This document shows, one piece after another, positions 47,692 to 56,810 of a DNA stretch of 64,000 bases (its first letter is position 1; each line of letters begins with the position of its first letter). The DNA comes from Streptomyces sp. MP131-18. Lineage in GTDB: Bacteria > Actinomycetota > Actinomycetes > Streptomycetales > Streptomycetaceae. The translations under genes and the position numbers were made by a program. The notes beneath the pieces are model-generated. The model was given only the letters and a program-made list of their open reading frames with translations, was not told where the DNA came from and made no database searches. The stretch is from NCBI RefSeq assembly GCF_001984575.1, contig NZ_LZNS01000001.1, forward strand, positions 3,281,856 to 3,345,855, given 5' to 3'.

Positions 47692-49227
47692 TCACGTCGC
47701 GTCCGCCTCCACGGCCACCCCGTGCGCCTCCACGATCTCCGCCAGACCCCCCGCGTATGCCTCGCTGACCGCGGAGAACCACCAGCCGTCGTCCTCCCGC
47801 ACCAGCTCGCCGAACGTCACCCCCACCGCCCCGGCCGGGCCCGCGGGGAACCCGAAACACAAAAGCTCCTCACCGCTGCCGGGATCGATCAGCCGCACGT
47901 GCAGCAGACTCACCTCCGACAGATCCTGGCCGCGCACCTCCGCGTCGTGGACCGACAGCACGAACACGATGCGCTCCGCCGCCGCGCCCAGCGACGGCAG
48001 TTCCACCCGGAACCGTGCCTCCGGACCGTCGTCCGTCAGCCGCACCCCCACGCCGGCCGGCTCCGGATTGTTGTAGAACACGAAGTGCTCGTCCGTCGGC
48101 ACCCGCCCGTCCGCCCCCACCACCAGAGCGCTCGCGTCCGCCTCCGTGCCTTCGGGGGCCCGCCAGTCCAGGCCCACCTCGAACGCCGACGCCCCCGGCA
48201 GCACGTCCGTCAGCCGCATCCGCTGCCCCGTCGCCACCGGCAGCGCCCCGCCGCCCGGCCGCGGGCAGCTCGCCAGCAGCACCACCCGCGGGTCGAGCCG
48301 CGACTCCACCCGCGTCGGCTGGTACGTCAGCGCCGCCACGGCAGGCGCCGCCGCCACGCCCGCCACGCCCGCCACGGGGGCCGCGAGCAGCCGCAGCCGG
48401 TCGGCGACCTCGGCGGCGCTGCCCGGCCGGTCCCCCGGCCGCTTCGCCAGCATCGCCAGGATCAGTTCGTCCCACCCCGGCGGCAGCCCGGGCCGCAGCA
48501 CGCTCGGCACCTCGGGCGCGCTCTCCATCTGCTGCCGCAGCAGCTGGTACAGCGAGCCGCCGTGGAACGGCGGCCGGCCGGTGGCCAGCGCGTACAGCAC
48601 GCACCCGGCCGAGTACAGGTCGCTGGCCAGGCCGACGGCCGTGCCCTCGATCTGCTCGGGCGACATGTAGGCGGGCGTGCCCACCACCACGCCGGTCGAC
48701 GTCAGCCGCGCATGGTCGGTGGACTCCGCGAGCACCGCGGCGATCCCGAAGTCCAGCACCCGCGCCAGCCCGTCCGGGCCGACCATCACGTTCGCGGGCT
48801 TGAGGTCCCGGTGCACCACGCCCGAGCCGTGCGCGACGGCCAGCGCCCGGCAGACGTGCTCCCCCCAGCGCGCCACCTCGGCCAGCGGCGGCAGCGCCCG
48901 GTCCTCCGCGAGCATCTGGTCAAGCGAACGCCCGTGCAGCCGCTCCATCACCAGGTACAGCACCGAGTCCGACTCCCCGTCGAACCGGGCCTCCCCCACG
49001 TCGTGCACGGTGACGATGAACGGACTCGACAGGCCCGCCAGCAGCTTCGCCTCGCGCTCGAACCGCTCCCTGGCCCGCGGGTCGCGCCCGACGGTGATGG
49101 TGCTCACCAGCTTGACGGCAACCTGCCGTTCGAGGCGCAGATCCAGCGCCTCCCACACGGTGCCGCTGCCGCCCGCCCCCAACTGCCGCCCCAACCGGTA
49201 CCGGCCGTCGAGAATCCGGTCCTGCAT
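47692..49227 (-). CDS. Ser/Thr protein kinase fused to a TerD domain
   Basis: 511 residues. The kinase domain (1-270) has GAGGSGTVWEALD, VAVKLV, HRDLKPANVMVG and DFGIAAV. After an Ala/Pro linker the C-terminal 190 residues are a TerD-type domain: FVFYNNPEPAGVGV, then IVFVLSVHDAEVRGQDLSEV, RLIDPGSGEELLCFGF and FGELVREDDGWWFSAVSEAY. TerD domains bind calcium and belong to tellurite/stress systems; the Asp pattern is partly kept. There is no membrane helix, so it is a cytoplasmic stress-signalling kinase. ATG 49227 is preferred over upstream GTG codons. Confidence 0.88.
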   Translation of the reverse strand: MQDRILDGRYRLGRQLGAGGSGTVWEALDLRLERQVAVKLVSTITVGRDPRARERFEREAKLLAGLSSPFIVTVHDVGEARFDGESDSVLYLVMERLHGRSLDQMLAEDRALPPLAEVARWGEHVCRALAVAHGSGVVHRDLKPANVMVGPDGLARVLDFGIAAVLAESTDHARLTSTGVVVGTPAYMSPEQIEGTAVGLASDLYSAGCVLYALATGRPPFHGGSLYQLLRQQMESAPEVPSVLRPGLPPGWDELILAMLAKRPGDRPGSAAEVADRLRLLAAPVAGVAGVAAAPAVAALTYQPTRVESRLDPRVVLLASCPRPGGGALPVATGQRMRLTDVLPGASAFEVGLDWRAPEGTEADASALVVGADGRVPTDEHFVFYNNPEPAGVGVRLTDDGPEARFRVELPSLGAAAERIVFVLSVHDAEVRGQDLSEVSLLHVRLIDPGSGEELLCFGFPAGPAGAVGVTFGELVREDDGWWFSAVSEAYAGGLAEIVEAHGVAVEADAT

Positions 49228-49265
49228 CACTCGCACCCCCTGCGCACTCACCGCGGTACCGATAC

Positions 49266-49433
49266 TTTAAGCGGCGCGGAAAGACAGGGAAGGGCGCGGG
49301 CGGGCACGCCACCGTCCCGGGGGCACTGGCCGCGGCCGGCGGACTCGACGTGCGGCGGCTCGTTCGGCAGGGACGAGGCCGGGGTCCGGCCGAGGGCCTG
49401 GCCGAGACCCTGGCCGGGCAGCTGCGCGGCTGA
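49266..49433 (+). pseudogene. Possible C-terminal gene remnant
   Basis: Inside the 313-base gap before the sigma gene, a plus-strand frame reads [20 protein letters not shown], then [20 protein letters not shown] and stops at 49431. It looks like the end of a real protein but has no start or 5' part, since the divergent kinase gene begins at 49227. The rest of the gap shows no feature beyond the two flanking promoters. Confidence 0.3.
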
Positions 49434-49540
49434 CGCGGAACGGCGGCGCGCAGCGCGTTGAGGGACCGTTGTCAGTGGGGCTGGCTAGGGTGACCGGACA
49501 CCAGGACAGACCCGATCGTGACCGGCCAGGGGAGCCCTCG

Positions 49541-50545
49541 ATGAGCAGCGAAACCGCCACGCAGGACCGCGCGCGGACCGACGAGCTTGAGCAGTACCGG
49601 AAGGAGCTGACCGGCTACTGCTACCGGATGCTCGGCTCCGCATTCGAGGCCGAGGACGCGGTGCAGGAGACGATGGTGCGCGCCTGGCGCAGCCTGGACC
49701 GTTTCGAGGGCCGCTCCTCGATCCGCTCCTGGCTGTACCGCATCGCGACCAACGTGTGTCTGACCATGCTGAGCGGCAGCGGCAAGCGGGCAAGACCGAT
49801 GGACCTGACGGCCTCCTCCAGGACCTCCGAGGCGGTGCTCGGCCCGCCGCTCGCCGAGTCCGCGTGGGTCGAGCCCATGCCCGACAGCCGCACCATGCCG
49901 CAGGACCCGGCGGAGCGGGCCGAGGCCCGCGAGTCCGTACGGCTCGCGTTCGTCGCCGCGCTCCAGCACCTGGCGCCCAAGCAGCGCGCGGTGCTGATCC
50001 TGCGGGAGGTGCTGAGCTGGCGGGCCAGCGAGGTCGCCGAGCTGCTCGGTACCACCGTCGCCTCGGTGAACAGTGCGCTCCAGCGCGCCCGCGCCACCCT
50101 GGCCGCCACCGGCGTCACCGAGTCCGATCCCACCGCGCCCCTGTCCGACGAGCACAAGACGCTGCTGTCCCGCTACCTGGCGGCGTTCGAGAGTTACGAC
50201 ATGGAGGCGCTGACCTCGCTGCTCGCCGAGGACGCCACCCTGTCCATGCCGCCCTACGTGCTGTGGATGCGCGGCGCCTCCGACATCAGGGACTGGATGC
50301 TCGGCGAGGGCAAGGATTGCCGCGGCTCGCGCCTCATAGCCACCTGGGCCAACGGCAGCCCCGCCTTCGGCCAGTACCGCCCGGCGCCCGGCGGCGGCCA
50401 CGAGCCCTGGGCGCTCCAGATCATCGAGTTCTCAGACGGCCGGATCACCGGGATCAACTCCTTCCTCGACACGGCGCGCCTCTTCCCCCTCTTCGGCCTG
50501 CCCGACCGCCTCCCCGAGTCCCAGCCAGCGGAGGAGGGCCTGTAG
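49541..50545 (+). CDS. Sigma-70 family factor with C-terminal SnoaL-like domain (SigG/SigJ type)
   Basis: 334 residues. Region 2 is [20 protein letters not shown], then [15 protein letters not shown]; region 4 is [20 protein letters not shown], then [20 protein letters not shown]. The last 120 residues ([35 protein letters not shown]) are an NTF2/SnoaL-like domain that replaces an anti-sigma factor in this ECF type. ATG 49541 follows AGGGGAG. Its 3' end overlaps the convergent STAS gene by 114 bases. Confidence 0.9.
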   Translation: MSSETATQDRARTDELEQYRKELTGYCYRMLGSAFEAEDAVQETMVRAWRSLDRFEGRSSIRSWLYRIATNVCLTMLSGSGKRARPMDLTASSRTSEAVLGPPLAESAWVEPMPDSRTMPQDPAERAEARESVRLAFVAALQHLAPKQRAVLILREVLSWRASEVAELLGTTVASVNSALQRARATLAATGVTESDPTAPLSDEHKTLLSRYLAAFESYDMEALTSLLAEDATLSMPPYVLWMRGASDIRDWMLGEGKDCRGSRLIATWANGSPAFGQYRPAPGGGHEPWALQIIEFSDGRITGINSFLDTARLFPLFGLPDRLPESQPAEEGL

Positions 50546-50773
50546 CCCGCCGCCCACGTTCACCAGCCGCACCCGGCAGCCGAGGCGCGATGCGGTGAGC
50601 CGCACCCGCGCGACGACTTCGAGCGCGACGGGATCGGCCCCGCGGACGGCCCCGACGTCCACGATCACCTCCCGGGCCCCGCTGTCGCGCACGAATGCCG
50701 CCAGCCGCTCGCAGACCCCCGGCACATCAGCACGCACGACGGGCCCCCACACGACGAACACCTCAGTACGCAC
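50432..50773 (-). CDS. STAS-domain protein (anti-sigma antagonist-like)
   Basis: 113 residues. The pattern [20 protein letters not shown] followed by [20 protein letters not shown] and [14 protein letters not shown] is a STAS fold. The usual phosphorylatable Ser is not obvious (ADPVAL in its place), so it may act without phosphorylation. GTG 50773 has AAGGAG seven bases upstream. The last 37 codons lie antisense to the sigma factor gene, an arrangement that makes one DNA segment code both ways. Confidence 0.8.
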   Translation of the reverse strand: MRTEVFVVWGPVVRADVPGVCERLAAFVRDSGAREVIVDVGAVRGADPVALEVVARVRLTASRLGCRVRLVNVGGGLQALLRWLGLGEAVGQAEEGEEARRVEEGVDPGDPAV

Positions 50774-50842
50774 CGGCGTCTCCTTCCCCACTCGGAAAGA
50801 AGACCGCCCCACCCGGGGGAACTCATCGGACCGGCCCTGCAC

Positions 50843-51351
50843 TTAGAGGAATCGCAGTGCGGTGCGTCCACGCCACGGTGCGGTGCGCTCGACGACCCGG
50901 TGATGCTTGCCGAGGCGTTTCGGGTTCTCGATGCCGCGTCGGCGTGCAGCGTGACCGGCCGGGGTCCTGATCGCCGGGGCGGCACCCAGGAAGGGCTCGA
51001 ACAGCTCGGAGCCGTGGGTCCAGCTGGGCTGGGGCCAACAAGTGCGCCCCCCTTGGTCCGCACCGCCACCGCGTCGATGCAACCGGGGACGGTCTGGTGG
51101 AGCCGGTCCCACACACCAACGTTCTCTGCCAGTGGCGCAGGCGCCCCCAGCACCTGGCGCCGCACCCCGAGCCCATCTCGGACCGCAAGTCCCGCCAGCG
51201 CCGGGCGGTCTGATGCCCGCGCACACTCACCGGACCCCCTGGCCACCGGCGGTGGCGGTGGCGGTGGCGGTGGCGGGATCAAGGGCTCCAGCAAAGAGCG
51301 CAGTTCGTCAGTGACCAGTCGCTGCGGCAGGGAAGACACCCGCTTCGACAT
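50843..51351 (-). pseudogene. Degenerate IS5-like transposase, copy 1
   Basis: Starts MSKRVSSLPQRLVTDELRSL, then LLEPLIPPPPPP, a typical IS5-family N-terminus with a good ribosome site. The frame then breaks: pieces matching VWDRLHQTVPGCIDAVAVR, LFEPFLGAAPAIRTPAG and ENPKRLGKHHRVVERT lie in different frames. The block usually carrying PGKLHADKAYD (with a catalytic Asp) is missing, so it cannot be active. Its last 150 or so bases are identical to copy 2 at 54.8-55.3 kb, in opposite orientation. Confidence 0.8.
51251..51274. repeat. GGTGGC microsatellite inside the transposase remnant
   Basis: Four exact GGTGGC units (plus a partial one), encoding a Pro run on the minus strand. The homologous spot in copy 2 has fewer units, so the tract has expanded or contracted since the copies separated. 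From 51358 to 51595 I see no gene. Confidence 0.7.
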
Positions 51352-51595
51352 GACCCTCCGGTGACAAGCCACCTCGGGAGCCAGACGCAGTCCGGAACCC
51401 ACTTCTGGTCGGTCGCGGTCGCTCTCCAGCAGCCGTTCCGAACCATGGCGTCGAATGCGGCCATGGGCGGGCGCCGGGCCGCGGGCCAGGAACTGCCGTC
51501 CGCGGTACCTGCTCCTGCGCCCGGAGGTACTCCCGTCCCTCCGGGCGAACCTCACGCAGGCCGCGCTCGGACATGAGCGTTGTGTCAATGACGTG

Positions 51596-52258
51596 CTAGC
51601 CGCGGCTCCGTGACTCCTCGGCGGCCTCCGGAGCTCCAGCCCTTCCCCCGACGGCTTTTTCGGCAGGCGGACAGGCGTCGCGCAGACGTTGCATGGTCGC
51701 CGTCACCACGGCACGGACGTCCGTCTCGCGCAATGGGGCGGAGAACAGCGCCGAACTGAACGAGAAGCCCTCGATCAGGGCGAACAGCAGGAGCGCCTCG
51801 CGGTGCAGCGCCTCCTCGTCGATCACGCGGTCGGCCAGCGCATCGCGCAGCAACGAGCGGACCACCTCCGCGCCCGCCAGGGACGTCGCAGCGATGTCGG
51901 CCGCGAGCTCCGGGTCCGTGCGCGCCATGACCCGGTATTCGACGAGAGCGATGTTCTCCCGGCGCTCCTGCTCGCTGGTCGGCGCGGCGAATGCGATCAC
52001 ATCCGCGATCCGTGCCACCGGGTCGTCGGACATCGTCGCGTCGCGTTGCGCGGCGCGCTGCATGAGGACGCCCAACGTGAAGCGCATGACCTCGCGGATG
52101 GTGTCGCCGAAGTAGTGCCGGATGCTTCCGATGGCCAGGCCGGTGCGTGCGGAGATCCGGGCGAGGGTCACCGAGCGGATTCCATGCGCGGCGATCTCGT
52201 CGATCACGGCGTCGGCGACCTGCTCCCGGCGGACATCCGGGTCGGCTCTCTTGGGCAT
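51596..52258 (-). CDS. TetR-family repressor
   Basis: 220 residues. The N-terminal helix-turn-helix is IDEIAAHGIRSVTLARISAR followed by TGLAIGSIRHYFGDTIREVM. The C-terminal ligand domain contains LLLFALIEGFSFSSALFSAP. It is divergent from the membrane protein and hydrolase genes with two palindromic operator-like sites in the gap, so it probably represses itself and them. The style of this cassette resembles Microbacteriaceae proteins rather than Streptomyces, suggesting transfer. Confidence 0.88.
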   Translation of the reverse strand: MPKRADPDVRREQVADAVIDEIAAHGIRSVTLARISARTGLAIGSIRHYFGDTIREVMRFTLGVLMQRAAQRDATMSDDPVARIADVIAFAAPTSEQERRENIALVEYRVMARTDPELAADIAATSLAGAEVVRSLLRDALADRVIDEEALHREALLLFALIEGFSFSSALFSAPLRETDVRAVVTATMQRLRDACPPAEKAVGGRAGAPEAAEESRSRG

Positions 52259-52279
52259 GACATCATCCTACTCATTGTT

Positions 52280-52320
52280 TGGCATGCGTGTGCTACTTTA
52301 TCTAGCATGAGCGTGCTAGA
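52280..52320. promoter_or_regulatory. Two TetR-type operator palindromes
   Basis: TCTAGCATGAGCGTGCTAGA at 52301-52320 has perfect 7-base arms around six bases. A related site, TGGCATGCGTGTGCTA, at 52280-52295 matches it at 13 of 16 positions. Both lie 22-62 bases upstream of the tetR start and before the gene at 52372, the right place for autorepression and control of the divergent genes. Confidence 0.65.
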
Positions 52321-52371
52321 CAGGCTTCGTGGCGGTGCTCCGTCCCGTTACGGCCCCGGACGGGGCGAGAC

Positions 52372-53070
52372 ATGAACGACCGGCACGCCCCCTGGACCGG
52401 TGCGGCGCGGAACGATTTTCACGGTTTCGACGGGCTCGAAAGCCTCGACGGCGATGCGGAAGCGTGGTCGACGCCTGCTCCGGAGCCGGGCTCGCCGTTG
52501 CCACCGTTCCGCCCCTCCCTCTCGTTGCAGCGCACACGATTCGCGATCGACCTTCCCGATGCGTCGACGGCGACGGTCGATGTCGATCACCTGTCGGGCC
52601 GGGCCTCGCTCTACCGGAACGACCGGCACGTGCAGACCTCCGACATGCCGGTCCGGTTCCCACTCGGATCGGACTGCATCGAGGTCGCCGCGAGCAGGTA
52701 CGGCATGCAGCGGATTCACCTGATCAGCGCGGACGACAGCCGGCGACGTCTCGATCCCGCGCCAGGGACGCCCGAGCACTGGCGCGCCCAACTCTCCCGC
52801 CGGCACCCCGGGGTCGGGCGCGCCCTCGCTGCCTGCGCCGTCATCGTGCTGACGATCAATCTGATCCTCCTCGCCCCGCAGTTGCTCGACCCGGTTACCC
52901 ACCTGCCGCTCTGGGCCGATCGCTTCACCCCGTTCGTCTCGCCCATCGACCTGCCGGCATGGGCGAACACGGCTCTCACCATCACCGCCGGCCTCGCGGG
53001 CACCGAACGAGCACTTACCTTCCGCCATCACCGGCTCCTGGACGCGGAGACCGACGGTATCGAGAGCTGA
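52372..53070 (+). CDS. Hypothetical membrane protein in the TetR cassette
   Basis: 232 residues. A hydrophilic N-terminal part (residues 1-140) includes a beta-rich stretch (RFAIDLPDASTATVDVDHLS, RASLYRNDRHVQ). Two transmembrane helices follow (ALAACAVIVLTINLILLAPQ and TALTITAGLAGTERAL). No family recognised. Probably cotranscribed with the downstream hydrolase (126-base gap) under TetR control. Confidence 0.65.
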   Translation: MNDRHAPWTGAARNDFHGFDGLESLDGDAEAWSTPAPEPGSPLPPFRPSLSLQRTRFAIDLPDASTATVDVDHLSGRASLYRNDRHVQTSDMPVRFPLGSDCIEVAASRYGMQRIHLISADDSRRRLDPAPGTPEHWRAQLSRRHPGVGRALAACAVIVLTINLILLAPQLLDPVTHLPLWADRFTPFVSPIDLPAWANTALTITAGLAGTERALTFRHHRLLDAETDGIES

Positions 53071-53195
53071 CACCCCCCGCACCGGCCGGTCACGTTGCTG
53101 CCCTGCCGGGCAACTCAGCGCCCCTGACCCAAGAACGACCCGTCAACCGCCGCCGCACCCTCGTACCCGTCCGCGGCTCGGCATAGGAGAAACGC

Positions 53196-54773
53196 ATGCG
53201 ATCACATCCTCGGCTCCCCAAACGATCCCGCCCCCTGGAAACCGGGCTCGCCGCGGCCGCCACGGCTGTACTCCTCCCGCTCGCCGGATGCGCGCCCGCT
53301 TCTCCTGCACCGGATTCCGGCGCGGATGCGGACCTCGGCGCCTACCTCGGACAAGAGCTCGACTGGGTCGGGTGCGAGGACACCGCGACGAGTGCGGCGG
53401 ACGCCGAGCTGTTCGCGAACCCGGCGCTCGAGTGCGCCTCGGTCGAGGTTCCGCTCGACTACGACGAGCCGGAGGGCGAGCGGGCACACATCGCGCTCAT
53501 GCGCCTCCCCGCCACGGGCGAGGCCGAGGGCTCACTGCTGGTCAACCCGGGCGGACCCGGAGGAACCGGCACCAACTTCGTCGCGTCCTTCCTGCCGCTG
53601 TTGCAGGCGAGGCCCGTCGCCGAGCGATTCGACATCGTCGGCTTCGACCCGCGCGGGGTCGGGGCGTCGACCCCCGCTCTCGACTGCTACACCGACGAGG
53701 AGTACGACGCGGGCGACGTGCCGCGGTTCGGCGCGGTGTACGACATCACGAGCGCCGAGGAGGCGGTCGAGCTCGCGGAGCGCTGCACGGACGGCTCCGG
53801 CGGCATCGCGAACCTCGCGAACGCCGGGTCCACGAACGTCGTGCGCGATATGGACGTCATACGGCAGGTGCTCGGTGACGACCAGCTGACCTATCTCGGC
53901 TACAGCTACGGCTCCGAGCTCGGCGCCATGTACGCCGCGACCTACCCCGAGAAGGTCCGCGCGATCGTGCTCGACGGGGCCGTCTCGCCCGACCTGACTG
54001 CGAGCGGGTTCCGCCTCTCCTCGTTCGCCGGCCTCCAGGCACGGTTCGACGACCTCGCCGCACTCTGCGCGGAATCGCCCGACTGCGTTCTCGGCCCCGA
54101 CCCCGCGGCCGCGAACGATCGCCTGCACGAGATCGTCCAGCCGCTGGTCGAGACACCAGCGGCGACCGCCGACGGCCGGGACGTGAGCGTCTGGGACGTG
54201 TACCTCGGCATCAGCGGTGGACTGTACTCCGAAGCGAAATGGCCCGAAATCATCTCCGCCCTGACCGCGCTCGAAGCAGGGAACACCGAGGAGATACTCG
54301 CCCTGCGCGACCTCTTCTACGCCCGCACGGCGGACGGCGCCTACGGCCAGGACTTCGACACGAACATCGCTGTGCGCTGCATGGACTCGCCCCGTCTGTC
54401 GCCGGAGGAACAGACTGCGCTCGCACGCGAGATCGGGGAGGTCGCGCCAATGTTCGACCTCGACGTGTTCACGGCGGGGAACTACCACAGCGAATGCGAG
54501 GCGTGGCCCGCGCCGCCGACACGCGACGAGCCCTGGCTCGCCGATGTCGAAGACCTTCCGGAGACGCTCGTCGTGTCGGTCACCGGCGATCCGGCCACGC
54601 CGCACGAGGGCGGCATCGCGATGGCGCAAGCTCTCGACGGAAGCCTGCTCACCGTCGACGGCAAGCAGCACGGCGCCTACCTCCTCGGCGGCAGCAAGTG
54701 CGTCGATGACGTGGTCGACGCGTATCTCCTCGACCTCGAATCCCCGCCCACCGACGCCCGTTGCAGCCTGTGA
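53196..54773 (+). CDS. Secreted alpha/beta hydrolase lipoprotein, tripeptidyl aminopeptidase-like
   Basis: 525 residues. The signal peptide ends in lipobox LAGC near residue 32. Oxyanion motif NPGGPGGTGTNFVA is followed by the nucleophile in LGYSYGSELGAMYAATYPEK. The C-terminal TAP-like domain carries the catalytic Asp in SVTGDPATPHEGG and His in GKQHGAYLL. Related streptomycete enzymes (SlpD/SlpE, Tap) remove N-terminal tripeptides outside the cell. AGGAGAAACGC precedes the ATG. It is the last intact gene of the cassette. Confidence 0.85.
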   Translation: MRSHPRLPKRSRPLETGLAAAATAVLLPLAGCAPASPAPDSGADADLGAYLGQELDWVGCEDTATSAADAELFANPALECASVEVPLDYDEPEGERAHIALMRLPATGEAEGSLLVNPGGPGGTGTNFVASFLPLLQARPVAERFDIVGFDPRGVGASTPALDCYTDEEYDAGDVPRFGAVYDITSAEEAVELAERCTDGSGGIANLANAGSTNVVRDMDVIRQVLGDDQLTYLGYSYGSELGAMYAATYPEKVRAIVLDGAVSPDLTASGFRLSSFAGLQARFDDLAALCAESPDCVLGPDPAAANDRLHEIVQPLVETPAATADGRDVSVWDVYLGISGGLYSEAKWPEIISALTALEAGNTEEILALRDLFYARTADGAYGQDFDTNIAVRCMDSPRLSPEEQTALAREIGEVAPMFDLDVFTAGNYHSECEAWPAPPTRDEPWLADVEDLPETLVVSVTGDPATPHEGGIAMAQALDGSLLTVDGKQHGAYLLGGSKCVDDVVDAYLLDLESPPTDARCSL

Positions 54774-54811
54774 CACGCTTGACTCCCGCGTAGCTGCCCC
54801 GACCCGGTACC

Positions 54812-55334
54812 GGTGACTCGCGGTATGAACTGTGGTCTTTGCTGGAGCCCTTGATCCCGCCACCGCCACGGCCACCGCCGGTGGCCAGGGGGCACGGCGG
54901 GCGTGCTTGGGCATCAGACCGCCCGGCGCCAGGTGTTGGGGGCGCCTGCGCCACTGGCAGAGAACGTTGGTGTGTGGGACCGGCTCCACCAGACCGTCCC
55001 CGGTTGCATCGACGCGGTGGCGGTGCGGGCCAAGGGGGGGCGCACCTGCCGCAGCCCAGCTGGACCGGACCGCGGGAAGACCGGGTCGGAGTACCGCTTC
55101 CTGGCCGACTCCGCGGGCATCCCGTTGGAGGTGGTCCTCTCGGCCGGCAGCTCCCACGGCTCCGAGCTGTTCGAGCCCTTCCTGGGTGCCGCCCCGGCGA
55201 TCAGGACCCCGGCCGGTCACGCTGCACGCCGACGCGGCATCGAGAACCCGAAACGCCTCGGCAAGCATCACCGGGTCGTCGAGCGCACCGCACCGTGGCG
55301 TGGACGCACCGCACTGCGATTCCTCATCCGAGCA
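54812..55334 (+). pseudogene. Degenerate IS5-like transposase, copy 2
   Basis: Opposite orientation to copy 1. It reads YELWSLLEPLIPPPPRPPPV, then in other frames VWDRLHQTVPGCIDAVAVRA, SEYRFLADSAGIPLEVVLSA, LFEPFLGAAPAIRTPAG and ENPKRLGKHHRVVERT. It retains a middle block lost from copy 1 but lacks another one near residue 50. Both copies lack the same block that should contain PGKLHADKAYD, so both descend from one already defective element. The left edge is approximate. Confidence 0.8.
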
Positions 55335-55370
55335 CACCAACAGTCATGAAACCACCACTTAACGCGGTAG

Positions 55371-55808
55371 CTAACGCGGCAGCGGCTTGATCCACCGCTG
55401 CCACTCCTCCTGCGGCCGGTACCCACCGGCCCGCCAGGCCCGGTGCGCGAGCGCGTTCCCGGTCAGCACCATGGCATCGGCCCGCCGCCCGCCGAGTTGC
55501 ACGAACCGCCGTTCGGCCGCGGCCAGCAGCGCCGCCGCCACGCCCTGCCGCCGCCACGCCGGCAGCACCGCCAGCCGGTAGAGGTGGCACCGCCACCCGT
55601 CGAACCCGGCGATGACCGTGCCCACCAACTCGCCCTGGCGCTCCGCCAGGAGCAGCGCCTGCGGATCTCGGGCGATCAACCGCCCCACCCCGTCGAGGTC
55701 GTCGGTGACGCTCACCCCCTCCGCTGCCTCCCGCCAGAACGCGAGCACCGCCCCCGCGTCCCCGGCCGTCGCCGCCCGCACCACCACGTTCACATCTGCG
55801 TCATCCAT
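55371..55808 (-). CDS. GNAT-family N-acetyltransferase
   Basis: 145 residues. The acetyl-CoA motif is LYRLAVLPAWRRQGVAAALL followed by AAERRFVQLGGRRADAMVL, and the C-terminal NALAHRAWRAGGYRPQEEW is typical. Substrate unknown. ATG 55808 was chosen because longer in-frame starts enter low-complexity sequence. Confidence 0.82.
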   Translation of the reverse strand: MDDADVNVVVRAATAGDAGAVLAFWREAAEGVSVTDDLDGVGRLIARDPQALLLAERQGELVGTVIAGFDGWRCHLYRLAVLPAWRRQGVAAALLAAAERRFVQLGGRRADAMVLTGNALAHRAWRAGGYRPQEEWQRWIKPLPR

Positions 55809-55973
55809 TCCGGCATCCCAGCACACACCCCCGCCCCACCAGCACCACACCCGCCCGACGGGCGCGGCGGGGCCGCGGAGATCAACTGGGCCGCGGACGA
55901 GCGGAACGTCAGTGGAGGGCGCTAACGTCGTGTGAGGAGGTAATAGACTCGCTGCGGTTGAGGGGGCGCGAAC

Positions 55974-56810
55974 ATGAGTTACGGCGACGACTACGAGGAC
56001 ACGAGCGCCCGCCGCATCCCCGCGCGGACCCGCACCCGGCTCCCCGAGCAGGAGGAATCCGCCTCCCGCCGCCCGCCGAGCTCCCCGCGCCGCAATGTGG
56101 CCACGATCCTCGGCGTGGTGGTCGTCCTCCTCGCGGCCATCGCCTTCGCCAACCGGTCGACGGACGGGGACGGCGGCTCCGGCGGCAGCACCGGCGATTC
56201 CGCCCCCGACGGCGGTGCCCAGGCCACGGCCCCCACCGGCGAACAGCCAGTGGACGACGCCTTCAACGGCATCCCGACCGGCCACGCCCAGACCGAGCAG
56301 GGCGCCCAGAGCGCAGCCGCCAACTACGCGGTGGCCCTCGGCGGCGTGGAAATGTTCAACGCGCAGCAGCGGCAGACCATCGTGGACACGGTGTACGCGC
56401 CCGACGCCGCGGGTGATCGCGTCGACGAGTACAACGCTGCCTACTCCGACCCCGACTTCCTCTCCCGCATCGGCCTCACGGAGGCCGGTGCCGCACCCGA
56501 CGGCCTGACCTTCGTCTCGCGCACCATCCCTGTCGGGACCTCGATCACCGGGTTCAGCGGCGACACCGCCAGCGTCTCGGTCTGGTACTCGTCGCTGTTC
56601 GGACTGGCCGGTGCCGATTCGAGAAACCCGGTGACCGAAAGCTGGTACACGAACACGTACGACCTCGTCTGGGTCGAAGACGACTGGCGGATCACCGACT
56701 TCACCCAGGAAGACGGCCCCGTACCGGTCGGACGTGACCAACGCGCGTCAACGGCAGAGGAGATGGCCGATGCGATCGAGCAGTTCGGAGGGTTTACGTA
56801 TGCGCGCTGA
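55974..56810 (+). CDS. Single-pass membrane protein, first gene of the type IV secretion-like locus
   Basis: 278 residues: a charged cytoplasmic N-terminus of about 40, one helix (NVATILGVVVVLLAAIAFA), a Gly/Ser/Asp linker, then an external domain of about 190 residues ending with a beta-rich section (SVWYSSLFGLAG, YDLVWVEDDWRITDFTQEDG). The layout recalls TcpC/VirB8-type assembly factors of Gram-positive conjugation systems; this is structural inference, not sequence identity. GAGGGGG lies seven bases upstream. The end overlaps the next gene by 11 bases. Confidence 0.65.
   Translation: MSYGDDYEDTSARRIPARTRTRLPEQEESASRRPPSSPRRNVATILGVVVVLLAAIAFANRSTDGDGGSGGSTGDSAPDGGAQATAPTGEQPVDDAFNGIPTGHAQTEQGAQSAAANYAVALGGVEMFNAQQRQTIVDTVYAPDAAGDRVDEYNAAYSDPDFLSRIGLTEAGAAPDGLTFVSRTIPVGTSITGFSGDTASVSVWYSSLFGLAGADSRNPVTESWYTNTYDLVWVEDDWRITDFTQEDGPVPVGRDQRASTAEEMADAIEQFGGFTYAR

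Noticed and set aside
50843..55334. A functional composite transposon
   Set aside because: Both IS5-like copies are frameshifted and lack the block with a catalytic Asp, so they cannot transpose on their own; only a past event is supported.
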